Positions 32,225-44,603 of a stretch of DNA of 64,000 nucleotides are shown here, one piece after another. Numbering within the stretch: position 1 is the stretch's first letter; each line of letters starts with the position of its first letter. The position numbers and the translations under genes were made by a program. Location: assembly GCA_035578155.1 (NCBI GenBank), contig JAPWDM010000024.1, positions 1,546,001-1,610,000 of the forward strand. Direction: 5' to 3'. The notes beneath the pieces were generated by a model. It did not search any database, was not told the DNA's origin, and worked only from the letters and a program-made list of their open reading frames with translations. This DNA comes from Brachynemurus nebulosus (lineage: Eukaryota; Arthropoda; Insecta; Neuroptera; Myrmeleontidae).

Positions 32225-33179
32225 GTGTTCCCACGATAACTCTCGAACGAAACGTCTAACGCTTATGAAATTTTGTGTGCGGACTGGATTCTGAATTGGC
32301 TTGGCTAAGTTCGTTAGCCAGACACGTCGGATGCCCAGAAGTAGGTTTTCTGGCCATTTTTTATCATTCGATCCTATCATAAGGCAGTTCGATTTTTACA
32401 TCGTTGAAAAGGAAAAAAAAAATTATGAAGAAAATATTCTTATAATTTTCTTTCTATTTTAAGTATTTTTCGAGAAAATGTAAATTTTCACTTTTATTCT
32501 TTCTTTGTTAGTCTAATAAGTAATTTATATTTATATCTCAGTTCTTTATGAAGTATAAAAATATTTCAGTTTTTTATTAAAGAATTTTGTGAGAACAAGT
32601 GAATACTATTCACATATATGTGATATAACACACATACATGTATAGAGTTTTGTTTCTCATTTATTGCATTATAATTAGCATGGTTCTATCCCATGTTAAA
32701 AAATGTAAATTGAACAGATTTTCTAAGCTAATGTAATGAAGAATTTTTTTTTTTATTGAATTTTTAAGTAAACAAGAAATTGAAGATTATGTTATGATAT
32801 AAATATTATTAAATATAAAACAAAACAAAATATGTACAATGTACATATGTATGTACGGAAAAATATTTTGAATCGATTTTGAAAATTTTTCCACTAATAA
32901 TTAATAATGTTAAAAAATTAAACCATTTCAAATGGATTTAAGGTATTTTATGTGAGGTCAAGGTTTTCGGGACCTAAAAAGGCCAGAAATTAATTAACCA
33001 ATCGATTTTAAAAATTTTTTCACAGTTAGTAAGTTAAAGTATTTGAATTAATTAATTAAATGATGTCCGCAAGAAGCTTACGGACTGCCATAAGTTATAT
33101 GAGATCCTTAGAACCCTTTTCTTACTGTTAGAGTACTAGACTTGTATGAGTTTCGCCAGGATTTACTGACCCCATAATT

Positions 33180-33965
33180 GTAAAAAATAAACTAAACGAC
33201 CAATTTTAAAAATTTCTTCACTGTTACAGAGCTAAACTATTTTAGATAGATTTAGAATACATTATGTAAGGTCCGCCAGAGTCCACAGGACCCAAAAGTG
33301 TCAAAAATAAACTAACTGACCGATTTTGAAAATTTTTTCACTGTTACAGAGCTAAACTATTTTAGATAAATATAGATTACGTTATGTAAGGTCCGCCTGG
33401 GTCCATAGGACCCAAAAGTGTCAAAAATAAACTGCCTGATCGATTTTGAAAATTTTTTCACTGTTACAGAGCTAAACTGTTTTAGATAAATATAGATTCT
33501 GTTATGTAAGGTCTGCCAGGGTCCATGGGATCCAAAAGTGTCAAAAATAAACTAACCGACCGATTTTGAAAATTTTTTCACTGTTGGGGAACTAACTATT
33601 TTAGATAGACATACATTACGTTATTTAGGGTCCGCCAGGGTCCATGGGACCCAAAAGTGGTAAAAATAAACTAACCGACCGATTTTGAAAATTTTTTCAC
33701 TGTTACAGAGCTAAACTATTTTAGATAAATATAGATTACGTTATGTAAAGTCTGCCAGGGTCCATCGGATCCAAAAGCGTCAAAAATAAACTAGCCGACC
33801 GATTTTGAAAATTTTTTCACTGTTGGGGAGCTAAGCTATTTTAGATACATATAGATTACGTTATGTAAGGTCTGAAGTGTCAGTAGGACCTAAAAGTGTC
33901 AAAAATAAAATAACTGACCGATTTTGAAACCTTTTTACTATTACCGAGGTAAACTATTTTAGATA
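33180..33965. repeat. 120-bp tandem array, about 7 units (H1)
   Basis: Units recur at about 120 bp, each with GACCGATTTTGAAAATTTTT, CACTGTTACAGAGCTAAACT (or CACTGTTGGGG), TTTTAGATA and CCAAAAGTGTCAAAAATAAA. Degenerate units continue on both sides (32940-33180 and 34190-34430). Confidence 0.9.
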
Positions 33966-34041
33966 GGTACAGGTTGTGTTATCTGAGATCCACAACTGTC
34001 CTGCGGATGCAAATGCGGCGTAGAATGCTACACAACGGGTT

Positions 34042-34045
<4 letters not shown>

Positions 34046-34138
<93 letters not shown>
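34046..34138. repeat. (TA)n microsatellite in H1
   Basis: A pure TA run between CACAACGGGTTTTGAA and TTACATAACGTCCGCC. The same context recurs at 40434-40506 (inverted) and 43413-43581. Confidence 0.95.
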
Positions 34139-34139
<1 letters not shown>

Positions 34140-34982
34140 CATAACGTCCGCCTAGAATATACGGTCGAGCTGATTTTTTAATGAGGTCCACCGGGATCTT
34201 GCAGATCCGAAAACGCCAGTAATAAGCTATCGAACCGATGCTAAAAAATTTCTCACTGCTAGAGAACTAAATTATTTTAGATGGATACAACTATGCTGCA
34301 CAAAATTCGTTCGGGTTCTTGGGTCCCCAAAAATACCAAAACTAATTACCCAACCGATTTTAAAAATTCTTTTACTCTTAGAAAGCTAAACTATTTTAAA
34401 TAGGTACAGGTCTTAGATGAGATCCGCCAGTGCCCAAGATTTGGAAATTCGCTATGTTATGCAGATGCTGCGACAGGGGTATTGCCTGATATTCAACAGG
34501 CTTACAAGGGCAGAGGGCTGATCAAAAATAAAAGAACAAATATTCAAGGTACACTTAATTATATGCACTCTAATGTATAAAAGTTTTTTTTTTGTTACGA
34601 TAAATGGATTCCCCCCAGAAAAAAGTTCCATTAAAGTGATTTTTTTTTATAGCTCATCATTTGTAAAAGATCTCTTAAAATCTGAATAAGAAACTATTGT
34701 TTAATAAATAATAAATAAAACTACTAAAACTGCCAAATATAATTATATTGATTTTTTTCACATTCAAATATTCTGGCATTAGGTAATCGCACATTGAGGT
34801 AAAAATATCGATATTTTTTACTCTGCATATATCGATATTGTCTAAAAATATCAATACGATATATATCGATATATTTTTTCCATTTGCCCATCCCTAAAAC
34901 TAGATGAGTCGTTTAAATGTGCCAGGGTCTAGCTTCTCCACAACATGTGACTGGCAGCCACGTCCAGAAACTCCCGAACTGT

Positions 34983-35273
34983 CAACCTTCATACATTTCT
35001 CAATACCTCAAAGTTAACAATGAAAATCAGAATCCGCTTAATTAAGGGAGACCCCTAGTGTGACATTTTGAAAAAATTGGAAATTTTTTTTTGCATGTTT
35101 CGATAGTCTATAGTCTATTCTATACCTTTAAAAATAACATACTAAAACTTCAAGTGCATATCTCAAATAGTTTTTGAGTTACATCCATCCGAAGAGCGGA
35201 TTCTGATTTTCATTGTTAACTTTGAGGTATTGAGAAATGTATGAAGGTTAGACGGTCACACTATTGGTCCCCC
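34983..35273. mobile_element. TTAA-flanked MITE (35046-35273) with a partly duplicated arm
   Basis: TTAA at 35042-35045 and 35274-35277. The ends are GGGAGACCCCTAGTGTGAC and the inverted GGGGGACCAATAGTGTGAC. The segment 35198-35250 is an almost perfect inverted copy of 34983-35040, which lies outside the left end, so two element copies may overlap here. A solo end of the same type is at 28510. Confidence 0.65.
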
Positions 35274-35277
35274 TTAA

Positions 35278-36640
35278 GCCTTCATAATTTATTTTTCAAA
35301 ATTTTGTTATTTATATAATTCCATTTTAAAAAAAAAAGTATATATCATTTATGAAATTATGATGAAAAATACATAATTTACATAGTGATGAAATTTCTAT
35401 CAATACAAAAAACCTGCTAATTTCAAGAACACGATGTCTATTAATCTATCCGCTACATATTGAAGTTTAAAAATATCTCCGGCCGCCTGTTTAAAAAGTT
35501 ATTTTCAGATTTCTGTATGAATTTTATAAATTACGCTATTAGTGTGTTCTTAATACAGTGGTATAAAACCCACGGTTCTTCATTATTCTTCTGCTAGTGT
35601 TTTTCTTATACGGCACTAGCGGTTTGAGGTCGCCCAAGTACACATCATAACAAACCCATGAAAAGAACATTGCAAACCTTTCCCAAACGTATAATTATCG
35701 CGAAATTCTTTATTATTACATTATGTCGTTATATTTGCAACAGTTAAGTTAGTGTAAACCAAAAAAGCTACCAAATTAGAATTACTGATTTTTCTTCAGA
35801 TAAAGTTAATTTTTATCCTATGTAATAGCTTAAATAGTTACATTTTTCAACGTTTTGAATCATAAGTTAGCGTTTACATGGGAGGTAACTTGTCGCGTAA
35901 GGAACATTTACCATTCTGTTTCCTGGTTACTATAGTTACAAAAAATAACCAGTCATAAAAGCTTACTTACCTTCCTAGGAACATAAGTAATCGCTTACCG
36001 TCAATTAGTAAATAGATTTTTCTATAGAAATAGTTTTTTGTAGACACCTTATATTCATTTTTATTAAAATTATATTTTCAATGAATTATATTATTTTTTA
36101 TTCATTTTATTCAATTCATTCATCATTTTTTTCAGTTGAAAAAATAATTTACTCATACTCGGCCCGAAAGTTTATTTTTGTGGCCATAGATGCTTAAAGA
36201 ATTCGAGACTGAAGCCGAGGATTCTTAAAATGCATCCGAGGCCACAAAAATAACACCAGAGGTCCTCGCTATGTAATATACTATTAAAATTGACCTGGTA
36301 GTTTCTGAATTTATTTGTTATATAAGCAAACAAACAAACCTACACTTCCTCTTTGTGACATTAATAGGCATACTCACCAAAAATAATAAAAGAACGTCAA
36401 AAATTTTGAAAACTTTTAAAATTTACTTTTCATTTTAAAGTTCTTTACAAAATGCAATAAAAAATTTTAAATAACACAACAACAAAATTGAAATCAGAGT
36501 TGAAAGCAGAAAGCTATAAATACTAGTTGTGTAAAGAAAAGTTTCCGACTTCTAGTAAAATCAATTTTAAAATATTTGTAAAAAAATACAATTTTTCTCC
36601 TTTTTTTCAAAAACGTCATACAAATAATTCAAGAATTATC
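35278..36640. other. AT-rich intergenic DNA, one hairpin
   Basis: TTTATTTTTGTGGCC at 36169-36183 pairs with GGCCACAAAAATAA at 36240-36253. No gene recognised. Confidence 0.45.
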
Positions 36641-36653
36641 GAATTATTAAGTC

Positions 36654-36760
36654 AACCACGTAATTTTAAGACATGTGCAATGCAACCACGTATCTTTAAG
36701 ACATGTGCCACATGTGCAATGCAACCACGTATCTTTAAGACATGTGCAATTTGCCCTATC
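36654..36760. repeat. Short tandem repeat, about 30-39-bp units
   Basis: Three units of CCACGTA(A/T)(T/C)TTTAAGACATGTGC, the middle one with an extra CACATGTGC. Confidence 0.8.
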
Positions 36761-36769
36761 GCTAAGATT

Positions 36770-38060
36770 TTTTTCTCATGAATCGTAACCGTGAATGATC
36801 CAAAAATTCAACACTAAAATTCTCGAATTGATTGAAGAATTAATATATTTTCCAAAAATACTTCGACATGGTTAATATCCTTTTAAATGGACCTTGAAGT
36901 CCATAGTGAAAAGGAAAGAATATTCTCAAATGTTGTTTCAAATTGTTGTAGTGGTGGCGATGCTGGACAGTAATTATTTTATTTATAGAAAGTAGAATTG
37001 TATTTACAGAATCAAAATGTGTTTTAAAGTTTATATTGTATTTAAAAATTTATGTACCACTGGTATAAGATAGTGATGTATATAGACACATACAAATATT
37101 TACAAATAATTAAGATCAAAGTTTCATTTAAATTCCATGCGAAAAAATGGTCACATTTTAAAACAAGTCGTCAAGTGCAAGTTGTACTTATGAAAATAGT
37201 GTTCGGTACAGTCAGTTGTTTTTAGAAATTTGATGTAATAACAGCGTATGAAAGTAGATAAATATTATTCCTTAAGAATAAATTTTATTCCTAAAATAAA
37301 CGATAATTTTCGATTTCAAAACAATCCTATCTTTATCTTCGTCTGTTTACACTTGCCAAAAAAAAAAAAAATGATATTTACTGAATGAATTGAATGTACT
37401 AACGTACACCGTCTATTTGTCTTTCAATAATTATTAGCGGGACTATTTATTATAAAAAAATTATTAAATATTTTAAGACAGAAAATAATTTAAGGTAGTT
37501 ACCTCGACATTCAACTTTTCGACAGAATAGTTTTAAATTTTAATAGTAAAAGGAAGAATACTATATGTGATTGTCCATGTAATTTGGGAAAGATTGATCG
37601 CTTCTGAGCTAAGATAATTTGGGTTAAAGTTTGTATCTACTCCATGTATTTATCTCAAAATTCTGACTACGAACCCTTATTTTGTATTTAACAATATAAT
37701 GACTCGACAGAATTCAATAAAAAACTAGGGAAAGAAAGATTAATAAGTTCTGAATGTAAATAAAAAATTAAATTATTTGTTGATCGTTTTGAATTGAAGA
37801 TATAATCAGAGAAATTATAGTATTTTAATAAATACACCAATTTCAAGCAACTGAACCGAAGCCCTATCTCACTAAACATTAATTTTAGAATAGATATAAA
37901 ATTTTTTAAAAAGAGATTCTTGTAGGGATTGGCGAGGAGAACATTTGTGCAAAATGTTAACTCCCGGAAATGTTTTTTATATTGCTTAAACAATATTGAA
38001 AATTCATAAATAGCGTTTTTTGACCTTTCACCGCTTACGTAGCAAAAACGGTGATAGATA
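36770..38060. other. AT-rich DNA with the inverted copy of 4015-4160
   Basis: 37165-37310 is the inverted partner of 4015-4160. The open frame at 37688-37993 (minus) is Leu/Phe/Ser-rich, starts inside AT-rich DNA and matches no family I know. No gene is claimed. Confidence 0.45.
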
Positions 38061-38080
38061 CATTAAAAAGTGTTAAGACC

Positions 38081-38113
38081 TTTTTTGTAGAGAATCGAAT
38101 TCTCTACAAAAAA
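38081..38113. repeat. Perfect 15-bp hairpin with 3-nt loop
   Basis: TTTTTTGTAGAGAAT, loop CGA, then its exact complement. A second small hairpin CACCTG/CAGGTG follows at 38129-38148. The U/A-rich stem resembles a palindrome from a mobile element. No ribozyme core is present nearby. Confidence 0.7.
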
Positions 38114-38809
38114 AAGTCCGCGAGAGCACCTGTCTATCTTGTACAGGTGAAAAAATAAAGCGCTCTAAACGCATATGCATACCACTTAATATGTTTGTTG
38201 GGTAAATCATAATGATGCCAGAGCATTTATAATAAGAAACTTTAATAGTATAAATGTGTATACGCAGGCTGTTTGAAAGTATGCATATACATGTTGGTAT
38301 GAAAACTAGTACGTATCAACATCTATCTACTAATACAGACAATAATGACATAAAGTAATTTTGGTTTGCAATTTTTTCTACTAGCATGTCACAAGGTAAC
38401 ACCTTAAGAAATATTGGCATTTTTTTGAATATTTTGGATCTATTATTTTTATGAATATGCTAACAAAATTTTATAAATATTTAATAATATTCAGGTGTAA
38501 AGATTGCGGTATATTTTTCATGTTCAGATTTATCAATTATGCCTAGCTTTTTTATAATTTCTAGAACTCATTTTCTAATAAATTTATCAAAACACTCGTA
38601 ACATTAATATAATTAGTGACTAACATCTTGATCAAAACAAAATTGATCATCAAGCTTTCTTTTTATGTATCAAGAAAATTATCTAAAAAAATTCAGTCCT
38701 ACTAATTTTCGTTCAATCTACACACCACTCTTAATGTTATAAATTTTTTTAGACTTTTCTGTGCAATCTTTCTGATGGTAAGGGTCGGAGACAACAATCT
38801 CTAAGGGCT

Positions 38810-38997
38810 CTTTCCTCTAAGGTCCTGGGGGCCCAAAAGCGCTAAAAATTAACTACTTACAATTAACCGATTTTGAAAATTTTTTCACTGTTAAAGAGCT
38901 AAACTATTTTAGATGGATACAGGTTGTTGTATGATATTCGCCAGTGTCCAGTCTTTAGAAATTTAATATGTTATGCAGATGCTGCGACAGGGGTATT
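38810..38997 (-). mobile_element. Helentron-like 5'-end fragment, copy H3
   Basis: Contains one array unit (CGATTTTGAAAATTTTTTCA ... AGAGCTAAACTATTTTAGAT) and then TTATGCAGATGCTGCGACAG and GGGTATT, the same end as H1 at 34483. The rest of the element is absent. Confidence 0.75.
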
Positions 38998-40089
38998 TTT
39001 TAATTTTGATAATAAAATTTCAACCAGTGCTATAAAATCTCAATTTGTTTTCGAATTTTTACTTTTTTAATGACTAGCAGGTGCGATTTTTTCATAGTAA
39101 ATTATCTTAATTAAATATTTAATTAATAAAATACAGTTTTCGAGGTTGTATTCCAATTTTTTACGTCAAATAGTTTTAGAGAAAATCGCCTGTGACAGAT
39201 GAACGGATTCCAAAGTGATTTCATAAGTGTTCTGTTTTGTCAGTTTTGGTACGGAACACTAAAAATAAGTTTTGTATATAAGTTCTAAAATAATTACTTA
39301 AATATTTCGCATATTGTCTTTATAATGTATAAAATTAACAACAAAATTTGTATTTTATTATTTTCTATAGACAAGTACATTGATCAGTCTGCAAGAAAAT
39401 CTTGCGAGACATTCCTTTAAAATTATTCACTCATTTGAGAAAATAAAATTAAAAGTCGTAAGACACTGCCATTTTCCATATTTAATAATATGCAGTTTAA
39501 AAAAATTCACCATGTGCGTAACGACCACACTTAAGTTAGGGTTCTTCAATAGCTAAAATTTTTCACAGATTTTGGGTTAAAATTAGCACAATTAAGTTTA
39601 TTTTTTACGGTTTATCATAAATGTAGATATGTAAATATATTCGAAAATATTACTCGTAAATGTATTATGTACTAATGTTAGTATTAGCGTCAATTACTAT
39701 TATAATAATTTTCTACTTAAAGAAAGATGTTTTCTTTAAGAGTGTTTGGTATAGACCAGAGAACAAACATTACTTGCTCACTTCATTTTTTTTACTTGGC
39801 GAAAATTTGAGTAGGCTCGAAAATTCCCGGCACAGTTTAGCCGAAATAATTGTAATAATTGTCTTCTAATCAGGCGCTATTTATATTTTCGAAAATTGTC
39901 GCAAATTTTTCTTTTTTTCACTAGTTCATATAATTTTTTTAACCCTTCAGCCATTTATGCGACTTATGCCTATGGGTGCGAAAAACATCTAAAGACCTAT
40001 ACCATAGACTCACCTACATAACTTTACCTATTAATAAACCTAACTTTACCATACCATCAAAGAGTAAATATTATATATACAGAGATAAA
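38998..40089. other. AT-rich intergenic DNA, nothing recognised
   Basis: No protein-like frame. TATTTTT at 38995 may be the target of H3. Confidence 0.45.
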
Positions 40090-40432
40090 ATACCCCTGTC
40101 GCAGCATCTGCATAACATAGCGAATTTCCAAATCTTGGGCACTGGCGGATCTCATCTAAGACCTGTACCTATTTAAAATAGTTTAGCTTTCTAAGAGTAA
40201 CAGAATTTTTAAAATCGGTTGGGTAATTAGTTTTGGTATTTTTGGGGACCCAAAAACCCGAACGAATTTTGTGCAGCATAGTTGTATCCATCTAAAATAA
40301 TTTAGTTCTCTAGCAGTGAGAAATTTTTTAGCATCGGTTCGATAGCTTATTACTGGCGTTTTCGGATCTGCAAGATCCCGGTGGACTTTATTAAAAAATC
40401 AGCTCGACCGTATATTCTAGGCGGACTTTATG

Positions 40433-40433
<1 letters not shown>

Positions 40434-40506
<73 letters not shown>
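40434..40506. repeat. (TA)n microsatellite in H2
   Basis: The inverted context of 34046-34138. Confidence 0.95.
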
Positions 40507-40510
<4 letters not shown>

Positions 40511-40627
40511 AACCCGTTGTGTAGCATTCTACGCCGCATTTGCATCCGCAAGACTTTTTTATTAAAGAATTTTGTGAGAACAAGTGAAAACTATTCACAT
40601 ATATGTGTTATAACACACATACACATA

Positions 40628-41083
40628 CGTTAGAAGTATAGTAAATATACCGTGTAGACAGTCTTGTAAGGAACATTTTATTAATTTAAAAATTTTAACG
40701 TTACCATGTATTTTTGTGTATCAGATCTTGACTTACGTCCATGAGAATAAACATACTTGGCCAAATCATACAGATTTCCATAATTATAATACAAGAAACA
40801 AAAATAACTTCTGTATACCGTACCAAAGATTAAATTTAGTAAAACAGCCTATAAACTATCTCGGTTTAATACTATACAATAGGTTATCTGAAGGTGTGAA
40901 GCGCTTATCAATAACTAACTACAAGGCTAGAATAAAAAAAGTACTCATTGATAAAGCATACTACACAATACAAGAATGTTTAAATGATAATAATCTAAGT
41001 ATGTAACTGAAATCAAATTTGACGATCTCAAAAAATTTTGTAAAATTTTATGGAGTAATAAATTATTATTATTATTATTATTA
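40628..41083 (+). mobile_element. Non-LTR retrotransposon 3'-end insertion
   Basis: Interrupts sequence continuous in H1 (around 32630-32640). It is coding for most of its length and ends AATAA(ATT)n at 41058-41083. ACATAC on the left and ACATG on the right suggest a short target duplication. Severely 5'-truncated. Confidence 0.8.
40716..41006 (+). pseudogene. C-terminus of a Jockey/CR1-group reverse transcriptase
   Basis: Reads FHNYNTRNKNNFCIPYQRLN, then INYLGLILYNRLSEGVKRL, then NYKARIKKVLIDKAYYTIQE and a stop. The H-x-Y-x-TRNK motif and the following lines are the common C-terminal tail of insect Jockey/CR1-type elements, as in 20109-20945, but this is another family. No catalytic motifs are present because only the last about 95 residues were copied. 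Confidence 0.82.
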
Positions 41084-41245
41084 CATGTATAGAGTTTTGT
41101 TTCTCATTTATTGCATTATAATTAGCATGGTTCTATCTCATGTTAAAAAATGTAAATTAAACAGATTTTCTAAGCTAATGTAATGAAGAATTTTTTTTTT
41201 TTTTTATTGAATTTTTAAGTAAACAAGAAATTGAAGATTATGTTA

Positions 41246-41795
41246 TCTACTTAATAAATTTCTAACACTGACTGACTGACAGACAACGCACAGCCTAAAC
41301 CGTCGGGTTTAGAAGAATGAAATTTTCCATAGGAGTTCCCTATGTAATGTAGGTGAGCACTAAGAAAGGATTTTTGCAAATTCGTCCCCTAAGTGGGTTT
41401 AACAGCGGATGAAAATTTGTATGTAAATTCGTTATTTTTGAAGTAATGGTATATAAAAATATGTTACTATGGCTATTAAAATAAAATTAATGAATTTTTA
41501 CTTTTACTGACAGACAACACACAACCTAAACTGTTGGGTTTAGAGGACGAAATTAAACACGGAAGTTGTGAAAATTGATGTTTAGGTTTCTATTTATAAA
41601 TAAAAGTCAGTTGTTTCTGGAAATTTACTCCCTAAGGGGTTCAAACAGAAAGTGAAAGTTCATATGGGAAGTTCGTCATTTTTGAAGTTAGAAACGTGGA
41701 TATTGATTTAGGCTTTTGAAAACATTAAAAGTGAGCAGAAAGTGAGTACCTAATAAAAAGATGTCGATGGGAAATTCCATCGGGCATACGGCTAG
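41246..41795 (+). mobile_element. Canonical non-autonomous Helitron, 550 bp, with empty site known
   Basis: 5' end TCTACTTAATAAATTTCTAA. 3' end with hairpin CGATGG/CCATCG at 41765-41782, 13 nt before CTAG. It is inserted between A (41245) and T (41796). The paralogous empty site is intact at 32794/32795 in H1 (GTTA|TGATATAA), so the boundaries are certain to the base. Inside, CTGACAGACAAC(G/A)CACA(G/A)CC is repeated about 237 bp apart. No Rep/helicase gene. Confidence 0.93.
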
Positions 41796-42179
41796 TGATA
41801 TAATATTATTAAATATATGAAACAAAACAAAATATGTACAATGTACATATGTATGTACGGAAAAATATTTTGAATCGATTTTGAAAATTTTTTCACTAAT
41901 AATTAATAATGTTAAAAAATTAAACCATTTCAAATGGATTTAAGGTATTTTAGGTGAGGTCAAGGTTTTCGGGACCTAAAAAGGCCAGAAATTAATTAAC
42001 CAATCGATTTTAAAAATTTTTTCACAGTTAGTAAGTTAAAGTATTTGAATTAATTAATTAAATGATGTCCGGAAGAAGCTTACGGACTGCCATAAGTTAT
42101 ACGAGATCCTTAGAACTCTTTTCTTACTGTTAGAGTACTAGACTTGTATGAGTTTCGCCAGGATTTACTGATCCCATAA

Positions 42180-43330
42180 TTGTAAAAAATAAACTAAACG
42201 ACCAATTTTAAAAATTTCTTCACTGTTACAGAGCTAAACTATTTTAGACAGATTTAGAATACATTATGTAAGGTCCGCCAGGGTCCACAGGACCCAAAAG
42301 TGTCAAAAATAAACTAACTGACCGATTTTGAAAATTTTTTTAACTGTTACAGAGCTAAACTATTTTAGATAAATATCGATTACGTTATGTAAGGTCCGCC
42401 TGTGTCCATAGGACCCAAAAGTGTCAAAAATAAACTGCCTGATCGATTTTGAAAATTTTTTCACTGTTACAGAGCTAAACTGTTTTAGATAAATATAGAT
42501 TCCGTTATGTAAGGTCTGCCAGGGTCCATAGGATCCAGAAGTGTCAAAAATAAACTAACTGACCGATTTTGAAAATTTTTTCACTGTTACAGAGCTAACC
42601 TATTTTAGATAAATATAAATTACGTTATGTAAGGTCCACCAAGGTCCATAGAACCCAAAAGTGTCCAAGTAAACTAACTGACCGATTTTGAAAATTTTTT
42701 CACTGTTACAGAGCTAAACTATTTTAGATAAATATAGATTACGTTATGTAAGGTCTGCCAGGGTCCATGGGATCCAAAAGTGTCAAAAATAAACTAACCG
42801 ACCGATTTTGAAAATTTTTTCACTGTTACAGAGCTAAACTATTTTAGATAAATATAGATTACGTTATGTAAGGTCTGCCAGGGTCCATGGGATCCAAAAG
42901 TGTCAAAAATAAACTAACCGACCGATTTTGAAAATTTTTTCACTGTTGGGGAACTAAGCTATTTTAGATAGACATACATTACGTTATTCAGGGTCCGCCA
43001 GGGTCCATGGGACCCAAAAGTGGTAAAAATAAACTAACCGACCGATTTTGAAAATTTTTTCACTGTTACAGAGCTAAACTATTTTAGATAAATATAGATT
43101 ACGTTATGTAAAGTCTGCCAGGGTCCATCGGATCCAAAAGTGTCAAAAATAAACTAACCGACCGATTTTGAAAATTTTTTCACTGTTGGGGAACTAAGCC
43201 ATTTTAGATACATATAGATTACGTTATGTAAGGTCTGAAGTGTCAGTAGGACCTAAAAGTGTCAAAAATAAAATAACTGACCGATTTTGAAACTTTTTTA
43301 CTATTACCGAGGTAAACTATTTTAGATAGG
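42180..43330. repeat. 120-bp tandem array, about 10 units (H2)
   Basis: The same unit as 33180-33965, with about three additional copies. Two neighbouring units (starting about 42690 and 42810) are almost identical, which points to recent expansion. Confidence 0.9.
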
Positions 43331-43408
43331 TACAGGTTGTGTTATCTGAGATCCACAACTGTCCTGCGGATGCAAATGCGGCGTAGAATGCTACACAACG
43401 GGTTTTGA

Positions 43409-43582
<174 letters not shown>

Positions 43583-44231
43583 CATAAAGTCCGCCTAGAA
43601 TATACGGTCGAGCTGATTTTTTAATGAGGTCCACCGGGATCTTGCAGATCCGAAAACGCCAGTAATAAGCTATCGAACCGATGCTAAAAAATTTCTCACT
43701 GCTAGAGAACTAAATTATTTTAGATGGATACAACTATGCTGCACAAAATTCGTTCGGGTTCTTGGGTCCCCAAAAATACCAAAACTAATTACCCAACCGA
43801 TTTTAAAAATTCTTTTACTCTTAGAAAGCTAAACTATTTTAAATAGGTACAGGTCTTAGATGAGATCCGCCAGTGCCCAAGATTTGGAAATTCGCTATGT
43901 TATGCAGATGCTGCGACAGGGGTATTTATACTTCATAAAGAACTGAGATATAAATATAAATTACTTATTAGACTAACATTTTCTCGAAAAATACTTAAAA
44001 GGGAAAGAAAATTATAAGAATATTTTCTTCATAATTTTTTTTTCCTTTTCAACGATGTAAAAATCGAACTGCCTTATGATAGGATCGAATGATAAAAAAT
44101 GGTCAGAAAACCTACTTCTGGGCATCCGACGTGTTTGGCTAACGAACTTAGCCAAGCCAATTCAGAATCCAGTCCGCACACAAAATTTCATAAGCGTTAG
44201 ACGTTTCGTTCGAGAGTTATCGTGGGAACAC

Positions 44232-44234
<3 letters not shown>

Positions 44235-44298
<64 letters not shown>
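44235..44298. repeat. (TA)n microsatellite in H2
   Basis: The counterpart of 32145-32221 in inverted context. Confidence 0.95.
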
Positions 44299-44301
<3 letters not shown>

Positions 44302-44603
44302 TTTAGTGAATATCATTTTCGTATTCTAGGGACCTCAAAACAGATTTCTGCCATAGTCCCGGACTCAGATTGCGTCATGAGACCTACTGTAATAGCTGAA
44401 TTTCGAGTTTTCGAAATTCGCTAAAACAACTTATAGATATCTAGTTTATAGATAGCTAACACTGGTGAACAGTGATTTTGTTAAATAAATTCGAATCGCT
44501 TTTTTAAACACTACTACCTACCCACAAATAAACCTTATACTTAGTTTTGTTCAATCACCCTCAGTTTCTGGTAAACAAAACTGATTACACGAATTTTGCT
44601 TAC

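Larger units (their letters stand above)
32020..34483 (-). mobile_element. Helentron-like element, copy H1
   Basis: On the minus strand the 5' end is AATACCCCTGTCGCAGCATC (from 34483). The 3' end has a hairpin GAATTTCGA/TCGAAATTC immediately followed by GCTAA (32020-32045). A copy at 54468 shows the intact GCTGCGACAG just before this hairpin. That is the inverted match of the 5' CTGTCGCAG, an asymmetric terminal inverted repeat as described for Helentrons and their short relatives (HINEs). Internal (TA)n tracts (32145-32221 and 34046-34138) and a 120-bp tandem array are also Helentron-like. No Rep/helicase gene is present. Confidence 0.68.
31601..34895. mobile_element. hAT-like element carrying a Helentron-like insertion
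   Basis: A perfect 8-bp duplication AAAACTAG flanks it (31593-31600 and 34896-34903). The right end reads AGGGATGGGCAAATGG inward from 34895 and the left TTGGTATGGGCAAAAAA. Both subterminal regions are filled with ATCGATAT-type palindromes. About 2.46 kb of Helentron-like sequence lies within, so the hAT element itself is about 0.83 kb. No transposase seen. Confidence 0.75.

Noticed and set aside
37688..37993. 101-codon minus-strand frame
   Set aside because: Leu/Phe/Ser/Asn-rich as expected for AT-rich DNA, no motif and no start context; kept only as a remark.
38081..38148. Hairpins considered as a hammerhead ribozyme
   Set aside because: No CUGAUGA and GAAA core with three stems can be arranged around them.
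33180..43330. 120-bp arrays considered as a CRISPR-like array
   Set aside because: Units are contiguous without unique spacers, no cas genes are present, and the genome is eukaryotic.
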